From the NCBI GenBank assembly GCA_023128855.1, contig JAGMDE010000039.1, forward strand, positions 1 to 16,639: a stretch of 16,639 nucleotides of DNA, in the 5' to 3' direction. Below, in pieces: positions 11,882 to 16,639 of this stretch. Origin of the DNA: Thermoplasmatales archaeon. GTDB taxonomy: Archaea; Thermoplasmatota; E2; DHVEG-1. Each line of letters begins with the position of its first letter. The stretch's first letter is position 1. Position numbers and translations under genes: made by a program. Under the pieces are notes generated by a model. That model searched no databases. It was not told the DNA's origin and was given only the letters and a program-made list of their open reading frames with translations.

Positions 11882-13297
11882 ATGAGCGGTTTATTTGGTG
11901 TTGTTAGCAAAAATAACTGTATTTCAAGTCTATATTATGGAACTGATTATCACAGTCATCTTGGAACAGAATATGGCGGTATTGCATTTATTAATAAAAA
12001 AAATGGTATTCCGATTAAAAAGATCCATGATATTGATAATTCACAATTTAAAACAAAATTTTATGAAGGTTCCAATCGAATAAAAAGCAACCTTGGCATT
12101 GGCGTTATATCTGATAAAGATCCTCAGCCATTAAGTTTTGAGAGTAAATTTGGACATTTTGCAATATGTTGTGCTGGACTTGTTACTAATAAAGAGGAAT
12201 TAGCTAAAAACTTAATCAAAAAAGGTGTTACTTTTACTGAAATTGAACACGGTGATGCAAATACTACAGAACTTATTGCAAGCTTGATAAATCAGGGAGA
12301 TACTATTATTGATGGCATTGAAAAAATGTATGATCAAATAAAAGGATCGATATCTCTACTTATCCTTATAAAAAAAGGAATCTACTGTGCTAGAGATAGA
12401 AATGGTGTCACCCCCTTAATTATTGGTGAAAAAGAAGGAGAAATTGCCGCTACTAGTGAAACCTGTTCTTTTCCAAATTTAGGTTTTGAAATAAAGAAAT
12501 TTCTTGAACCTGGGGAAATTGCTTTTATTAGTAAAAAAGGAATTGAAACAAAAAAACGCGGAAGTTCTCATAATAAAATATGTGCCTTTTTGTGGATTTA
12601 TACTGGATTTCCTGCTTCTTCATACGAAGGAATAAACGTAGAGAAAGTTAGAGAAAATTGTGGTAAGTTTTTAGCAAAGCGAGACAACGTAAAAATAGAT
12701 TTAGCTGCAGGAGTTCCTGATTCTGGAACAGCACATGCTATTGGTTATGCGATGGAATCTGGCAAACCATTTAGACGTGTTTTGTCCAAATATACGCCGG
12801 GTTATGGACGAAGTTACACACCTTTGACACAGGAAATAAGAGATAAAGTTGCACTTCTAAAATTAATTGCCAATAAAGATATCACTGATGGGAATAGGAT
12901 AATCTTATGCGAAGACTCAATTGTACGAGGAACCCAGCTTAAGAATTTTACAATTACAAAATTAAGAAACGCTGGTGCTAAAGAAGTTCATGTTAGACCT
13001 GCTTGCCCACCATTGATGTTTCCATGCATATATAATCTATCTACGAGAAGCACAAAAGAGCTGGCTGCAAGAAAAGCAATAAAAGCCTTAGAAGGAAAAG
13101 ATATCGAAGATGTTTCTGAATATTTAGATCCAAAATCTAAGAAATACCAAAAGATGATTGATTGGATTGCAAAGGATTTAGGTGTAGATTCGTTGAGATA
13201 TCAACTATTGGATGACATGATTAAAGCCATTGGGTTACCAAAAGATAAACTATGTTTATACTGTTGGAATGGTGACAATTTTCAAAAAAGCAAATAA
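11882..13297 (+). CDS. PurF-like amidophosphoribosyltransferase paralog with a degenerate glutaminase domain
   Basis: A 471-residue protein with the two-domain PurF layout. ATG 11882 has GGGGG six bases upstream. The N-terminal Ntn-glutaminase domain has lost its working parts. Residue 2 is Ser (MSGLFGVV) where PurF has the catalytic Cys. The RYST glutamine-binding segment is replaced by GVISDKDPQP, the HNG oxyanion motif reads CAG, and SDSE reads NTTE. The phosphoribosyltransferase domain looks intact: GVPDSGTAHAIGYA, GRSYTPLTQEIRDKVALLKL, the PRPP loop ILCEDSIVRGTQ, and VHVRPACPPLMFPC. Cysteines 234, 382, 458 and 461 match the four [4Fe-4S] ligands of Bacillus-type PurF. It probably still handles PRPP but not glutamine. 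An FAD oxidoreductase gene follows 10 bases later. I recall similar GTDYHSHLGT-type paralogs in anaerobes, with unknown role. Confidence 0.82.
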   Translation: MSGLFGVVSKNNCISSLYYGTDYHSHLGTEYGGIAFINKKNGIPIKKIHDIDNSQFKTKFYEGSNRIKSNLGIGVISDKDPQPLSFESKFGHFAICCAGLVTNKEELAKNLIKKGVTFTEIEHGDANTTELIASLINQGDTIIDGIEKMYDQIKGSISLLILIKKGIYCARDRNGVTPLIIGEKEGEIAATSETCSFPNLGFEIKKFLEPGEIAFISKKGIETKKRGSSHNKICAFLWIYTGFPASSYEGINVEKVRENCGKFLAKRDNVKIDLAAGVPDSGTAHAIGYAMESGKPFRRVLSKYTPGYGRSYTPLTQEIRDKVALLKLIANKDITDGNRIILCEDSIVRGTQLKNFTITKLRNAGAKEVHVRPACPPLMFPCIYNLSTRSTKELAARKAIKALEGKDIEDVSEYLDPKSKKYQKMIDWIAKDLGVDSLRYQLLDDMIKAIGLPKDKLCLYCWNGDNFQKSK

Positions 13298-13307
13298 AAT
13301 TTAATTG

Positions 13308-14471
13308 ATGGTTTCTATTACTAAAAGGATGACTAGTAAAACATTTGACACAATAATTATTGGTGGCGGAATTTCCGGGTTAGCTTGTGCCAAACGTCTT
13401 CAAGAACACAATGAAGATTTTTTACTGATTAGTAAGGATATTGGCGGACGAATTTTGCCATCTGAAGATGGAACTGCTAATTATGGAGCATTCTTTGTTT
13501 GTTTAGACTATTATCATACTTTAAAATATGTAAAATTAAAAAATCAAATTAGACTCAGGGATTTCTGTTTTCATGAGGGTGAAGATACATATGTTCTTTT
13601 TGAACCAGCGTTAATAAAATATTCATTTCAATTTTTAAAGGCTTTAAGATTGCTCTATAAATTTAGAAAAGCCTTTCGCAAACTTCGTAAGGTTTGTGAA
13701 AATACATCTCAAAAAGAAGCAATTGAAAATGACTCTTTTCTACATGATGTATACATGAAAAATGCAGCAGATTTTGTGAAAGAGTACGCTATTGAAAGTG
13801 GCACTGATAGATATCTTTCAAAGGGTCTCTATTCTACAACTTTCTCAAAAATTGATGAGATGAATGCTTTTTCCTTCCTAGAGTTTTGTTTACCATTGAT
13901 CACACCGATTTATAGATTTAGTTTTGAAAAAGATAAAATGATAGAGTCGTTTAAAGACAAAATTATTATTGGGTCTGTTTCTGATATAAAACACAAAGAC
14001 GGTAAATATAAAATTAAATCCGGAAAAGATTTTTTTCATTCTAAAAATATTGTTTTGGCAACAGAGATTAATTGGTCTCAACGTTTTGCTGGAGTAAAAA
14101 AAACTAATTTACCAGTTGATACCAATATGCTACATATAAAAGGCAATCCAAAAAGCATTATTGCAAAGAAAGAATATCAACTGTTTTCTTATCCAAGCAA
14201 TGTACAGGCAATTGCTACTTTAAAGGATGAAACGTTTCTTTTTTATTATAAGAATAAACAGCCATCGTTAGATCGTTATTTTGCTAATCCTAAAATAATC
14301 TCTCACAAGCATTGGAAACCCGCTGGAACTATAAATGGACATACATTAATAGAATGCAATAGAGGTAACAATATGTTCCTTATAGGAGATTATAATGTGG
14401 CAGGTTTAGAGGAATCATACATCACCGGTATTTTTGCTGCAAATCAAATTGTTAAATTAAACCAGCCTTAA
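13308..14471 (+). CDS. FAD-dependent amine oxidase/protoporphyrinogen oxidase-like protein
   Basis: A 387-residue flavoprotein of the amine-oxidase fold. DTIIIGGGISGLACAKRL gives the dinucleotide-binding GGGISG (residues 19-24), followed by ISKDIGGRILPS, the GGR motif that follows the first Rossmann unit in this superfamily. Near the C-terminus, NMFLIGDYNVAGLEESYITG is the FAD-closing motif. The middle is basic and helical (KALRLLYKFRKAFRKLRK) and could touch a membrane or substrate. The start is uncertain: ATG 13308 has no clear ribosome binding site, and ATG 13329 is preceded directly by AAAAGG. Either keeps the FAD domain. It starts 10 bases after the PurF-like gene and probably shares its transcript. 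At 387 residues it is short for a monoamine oxidase. The substrate is unknown. Confidence 0.8.
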   Translation: MVSITKRMTSKTFDTIIIGGGISGLACAKRLQEHNEDFLLISKDIGGRILPSEDGTANYGAFFVCLDYYHTLKYVKLKNQIRLRDFCFHEGEDTYVLFEPALIKYSFQFLKALRLLYKFRKAFRKLRKVCENTSQKEAIENDSFLHDVYMKNAADFVKEYAIESGTDRYLSKGLYSTTFSKIDEMNAFSFLEFCLPLITPIYRFSFEKDKMIESFKDKIIIGSVSDIKHKDGKYKIKSGKDFFHSKNIVLATEINWSQRFAGVKKTNLPVDTNMLHIKGNPKSIIAKKEYQLFSYPSNVQAIATLKDETFLFYYKNKQPSLDRYFANPKIISHKHWKPAGTINGHTLIECNRGNNMFLIGDYNVAGLEESYITGIFAANQIVKLNQP

Positions 14472-14500
14472 AATTAAAAAATATAGAGAGAAAATAAGTA

Positions 14501-14665
14501 TTATTCAGCGTAAGATGGGTAATAATCTTCCATGCTGCCTGAGGATCTGGCATGACGTTTAATGGATCCTGCTTTTATTACGACCACTTCTCTTTTTCTT
14601 TTCTTTACAAGTTTTTGAAGTTTTTCGGTCATGTTATTTGGTTTGTTGTTGATTTTTCCATCCAT
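14501..14665 (-). CDS. Small basic protein, 54 residues
   Basis: An unrecognised short gene with a very good ribosome binding site: GGGAGG at 14678-14673, seven bases before ATG 14665. The protein is strongly basic and may be helical in the middle (NMTEKLQKLVKKRKREVVVI), ending in an acidic, aromatic tail (SMEDYYPSYAE). The TAA stop at 14503-14501 is followed by a T-rich tract on the minus strand. It has a strong TATA box (14741-14757). It is too small and lacks motifs for a functional call; a nucleic-acid- or ribosome-associated role is only a guess from charge. The plus-strand open frame over the same bases (14552-14752) has no ribosome binding site and is a shadow. Its stop lies 29 bases from that of the FAD gene, with which it converges. 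Confidence 0.6.
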   Translation of the reverse strand: MDGKINNKPNNMTEKLQKLVKKRKREVVVIKAGSIKRHARSSGSMEDYYPSYAE

Positions 14666-14688
14666 TTTTTAACCTCCCAAATTTCCTC

Positions 14689-14706
14689 TTATTTTCCTCC
14701 TTTCAT
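14689..14706 (-). other. Five-codon upstream open reading frame in the leader of the small basic protein gene
   Basis: On the minus strand the leader reads ATG AAA GGA GGA AAA TAA, ending 23 bases before the start of the 54-residue gene. The GGAGG inside it is also a perfect anti-16S match, so the leader holds two strong ribosome binding sequences. This could be chance in purine-rich DNA or a small regulatory leader. Confidence 0.25.
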
Positions 14707-14740
14707 ATCTTACATTGCTAAATATTATCTTTCACGCTTC

Positions 14741-14757
14741 TTATTTATATAACTTTT
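14741..14757 (-). promoter_or_regulatory. Strong TATA/BRE promoter for the small basic protein gene
   Basis: Read on the minus strand, AAAAGTTATATAAATAA combines a purine-rich BRE-like part and a canonical TATA box. The expected start near 14721 gives a leader of about 55 bases. Bases 14758-14807, up to the lipoprotein stop, show nothing else I can name. Confidence 0.5.
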
Positions 14758-14807
14758 GTGTAAAAATGTCAAAAGAGAACAATTTATGGAGTAATAGCTA
14801 ATTTTTA

Positions 14808-16076
14808 TTAAGTTCCTAATTTTAAGAGATAATAATTTGGATTATCATTATCCTCTGAAAACTCTTTTACAAGTATTTTTTTACTATCATAACTAACTGG
14901 ATTACCATTAGTTGGCATATATTGTGTATCCCATTCATATAATCCTGCATATTCTTCATTTACATTTGTGTGAGAATCAATTATATGTTTTTTATTTCCA
15001 TCAAAATCTACAATGCAGAAATTACCTCCACCGCGATCATAAAATATTTTATTTGCCGCGACTGAGTTTTGCACTGGAGAGCCAATTTTTCCTTCTCCAA
15101 CAGTAGTGAATTCATCTAATCCCATGTTATATACGTGGATATATCCACCTGCTCCGTCAAGAATTAAATTATATCCAGAAAAACCTTTGACCCAGTTATT
15201 GTTTAAATCTTCATTGGTTAACTCTGTTGTTAAGCCTGTTGAAATATCTAGATAATGATAGTTACCAGAGTTGTAGGACAGATAATATATTCTGTTTAAA
15301 CTTTCATCAACAAATATTGAAGCTCCTACAATCGGATAGTCATCAGCTGTTTTATCGGTTTGAGTATAGATAAATTCTTGATTACTGCCATCCAACTCCA
15401 TTCTCAAAAATCCTGCTCCCTGTCTTATAACATCTCTTTCAATATCATTAAGGTTTTCAAACCAAACAAGACAATAAATCTTATTGGTCATAACTCTAAA
15501 ACATCCAAGCCAGGTTTGATCATAACCTGAGTATGTTATAAGATCAATTGGATAAAAGGAATTATCAGAAAGTCTAATACGTGCCATATATGTAGGATTT
15601 GTGTTTGGAAGCCAATATCCACCAGTGTTAATATATTTTAATACTCCTATATGAGCATATGTTGCATCATAATTCAAAACGGGAGCTCCACCCATAGATC
15701 CATAAAATGCATAAAAATCGTCCTCATCCCAACCATCAAAGATTTGTGTTTGAATCTTTGAACCTGCTGTATCTGTTATCCATAAAGTCAAGGGGCTTAC
15801 GGTAAAATCTGTTGTGCCCAGTGGATAGGTTTCAGTTGAATCTTGAATATAAATTATTTTCTGGCCGTTACCTGAAATAGATGAATATTTATGATCAAGG
15901 TTATTTGTAAAATCAGAAAGTTGAACAACAGCAGAAAGATCCCATTCATCTCCTATTGGAGACTGGTCGTCATTATTAAATAAATTAAAATTATTTGAAT
16001 TGTTTTGAGTAGTACAGCCTGAAAAAAACATTATAATTACTACAAGTGTTAGAAATAATATGAATTTTTTATGCAT
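14808..16076 (-). CDS. Predicted propeller-like lipoprotein
   Basis: A 422-residue exported protein with a lipoprotein signal: MHKKF, a hydrophobic core and the lipobox FSGC at Cys21, then an Asn-rich linker (residues 23-36). The mature part is rich in short beta strands and turns that look like repeated blades. The clearest are KYSSISGNGQKIIYIQD, then SLNRIYYLSYNSGNYHYLDI, and NKIFYDRGGGNFCIVDFDGN, the last two of which follow the WD40-like/TolB-type pattern of a strand pair ending in a short D-x-x-x-G turn. No enzyme residues stand out. It is probably a surface-anchored beta-propeller that binds a ligand or protein. ATG 16076 has AAGGTGG upstream and a TATA-like TTTAAATATAG at 16114-16124, giving a short leader. 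It lies upstream of the 54-residue gene but is separated from it by that gene's own promoter. Confidence 0.7.
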   Translation of the reverse strand: MHKKFILFLTLVVIIMFFSGCTTQNNSNNFNLFNNDDQSPIGDEWDLSAVVQLSDFTNNLDHKYSSISGNGQKIIYIQDSTETYPLGTTDFTVSPLTLWITDTAGSKIQTQIFDGWDEDDFYAFYGSMGGAPVLNYDATYAHIGVLKYINTGGYWLPNTNPTYMARIRLSDNSFYPIDLITYSGYDQTWLGCFRVMTNKIYCLVWFENLNDIERDVIRQGAGFLRMELDGSNQEFIYTQTDKTADDYPIVGASIFVDESLNRIYYLSYNSGNYHYLDISTGLTTELTNEDLNNNWVKGFSGYNLILDGAGGYIHVYNMGLDEFTTVGEGKIGSPVQNSVAANKIFYDRGGGNFCIVDFDGNKKHIIDSHTNVNEEYAGLYEWDTQYMPTNGNPVSYDSKKILVKEFSEDNDNPNYYLLKLGT

Positions 16077-16113
16077 TCCGCCACCTTCAGTTTAAAGATA
16101 ACAAATTGTTTCT

Positions 16114-16124
16114 ATATTTAAATA
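16114..16124 (-). promoter_or_regulatory. TATA box for the propeller-like lipoprotein gene
   Basis: TTTAAATATAG on the minus strand, centred near 16118. It predicts a start about 15 bases before ATG 16076, with the AAGGTGG site inside that leader. Confidence 0.4.
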
Positions 16125-16172
16125 ATTATGGAAGCAGATAACGTTGCCCGTAAATTCATTCTTACTCCTGTT

Positions 16173-16639
16173 TTAGTGCATACAATTCCACATTACAAGT
16201 CTGCATAATACCTCCACATTCTGGTTATGCCTCTTTTTTGAGGAGATCACAGAACCAAACATTTTCTTCAGAGCAGAAATGATACCTTCAATCACTACTC
16301 GATAACAGAATTCTTTCATGAAATCATCTGGTTGTTCCTTTTGGAACCGGATGTTCCGTTTCCATGAAGGACTACCTTTGGATTTTGTAGTAGAGTTCTT
16401 CTTCATTTTTATATACGGTTTAGCGTTGGATTTCTCAATTTCATCAGTCATCTCCCGGGAGAGGTACCCAGCATCAAGCAGTTCAGCTTTTATGTTTTTT
16501 CCATGTTTTGAGAACGATCGCCTGAGTGATTTCACAATCCGCACTCCAAACTTGTGTTCATGTTTCCAACCCTTTGAACAGATACCGACCAGAATCTTTC
16601 CACTATCCTTGTCAACAGCCAGATGGATCTTGACAAACT
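16173..16639 (-). mobile_element. DDE transposase (IS4/IS5-like), C-terminal part, runs off the window
   Basis: The minus-strand frame is open to the window edge, so the gene starts outside. An ORF finder would start it at GTG 16544, but coding clearly continues upstream with FVKIHLAVDKDSGKILVGI. Visible catalytic-core signs are IHLAVD (first Asp), ELLDAGYLS (second Asp) and YRVVIEGIISALKKMFG, the Y-R-x-x-x-E-type segment with the third acidic residue. This is the order of DDE_Tnp_1/IS4-IS5 transposases. The middle is basic (KPYIKMKKNSTTKSKGSPSW). About 155 residues are visible, ending in TAA at 16175-16173. The left terminal inverted repeat should lie in 16130-16172, but it cannot be confirmed without the other end. 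The catalytic region looks undamaged in the visible part. Confidence 0.8.

Noticed and set aside
14552..14752. Plus-strand 66-residue hydrophobic open frame
   Set aside because: It is the complement of the 54-residue gene and its promoter. Its Phe/Tyr-rich content reflects Lys/Glu codons on the other strand, and it has no ribosome binding site.
16077..16172. Terminal inverted repeat of the insertion sequence
   Set aside because: The end of the element should be here, but its partner lies outside the window, so no inverted repeat or target duplication can be shown.
1..16639. tRNA, rRNA, CRISPR arrays, riboswitches or a replication origin
   Set aside because: I found no cloverleaf with CCA-type ends, no regularly spaced repeats, no known riboswitch core and no clustered origin-type repeats. 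A covariance-model scan would be needed to exclude small structured RNAs.

Overview
The window looks archaeal. Genes are preceded by T/A-rich TATA-like boxes about 25 bases before short or absent leaders (for example 8701-8711, 10842-10850 and 14741-14757), combined with GGAGG-type ribosome binding sites. It carries an aldehyde:ferredoxin oxidoreductase (AOR) end, simple lipoproteins and several oxygen-sensitive enzyme families, which fits an anaerobe. The DNA is A/T-rich, and 17 of the 18 visible stops are TAA, one is TGA and none is TAG. Thermoplasmatota or a related anaerobic archaeal lineage is my best guess, but the window has no marker gene that settles this.

Region 1 (1-3635, + strand): the last codons of an AOR, overlapped by its polyferredoxin partner. 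Next come two exported proteins: a BPL_N/glutamine-amidotransferase-like protein with a long helical tail, and an unrecognised 197-residue protein. The latter is flanked by a diverged 35-base direct repeat. The right-hand copy is followed by a remnant of a second ferredoxin 3' end.

Region 2 (3632-10538): a metabolic module built around a 2-hydroxyacyl-CoA dehydratase/benzoyl-CoA reductase-type enzyme. The minus strand reads HgdB/BcrB-like protein, acyl-CoA ligase, ketopantoate-reductase-like protein and FAD/NAD(P) oxidoreductase. The plus strand, from a divergent promoter region, reads the ATP-dependent activator and a radical SAM protein. A plausible logic is 2-oxoacid to 2-hydroxyacid (reductase), to its CoA ester (ligase), to a reductively activated dehydration (HgdB-like plus activator). 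The substrate is not shown by the sequence. Only one dehydratase-type subunit is present, as in homodimeric double-cubane cluster proteins.

Region 3 (10540-11758, minus strand): a MoaD-family sulfur carrier whose ninth codon is TGA where the family normally has a small residue such as glycine, then a small lipoprotein and a four-helix membrane protein.

Region 4 (11882-14471, + strand): a two-gene unit of a PurF-like protein, with a degenerate glutaminase domain but intact phosphoribosyltransferase and Fe-S ligand motifs, and an FAD-dependent amine-oxidase-like protein.

Region 5 (14501-16639, minus strand): a 54-residue basic protein with a very good ribosome binding site, a propeller-like lipoprotein, and the C-terminal part of a DDE transposase running off the window. 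I see no tRNA, rRNA or CRISPR array. No gene-free stretch exceeds 300 bases; the longest is 3399-3584.
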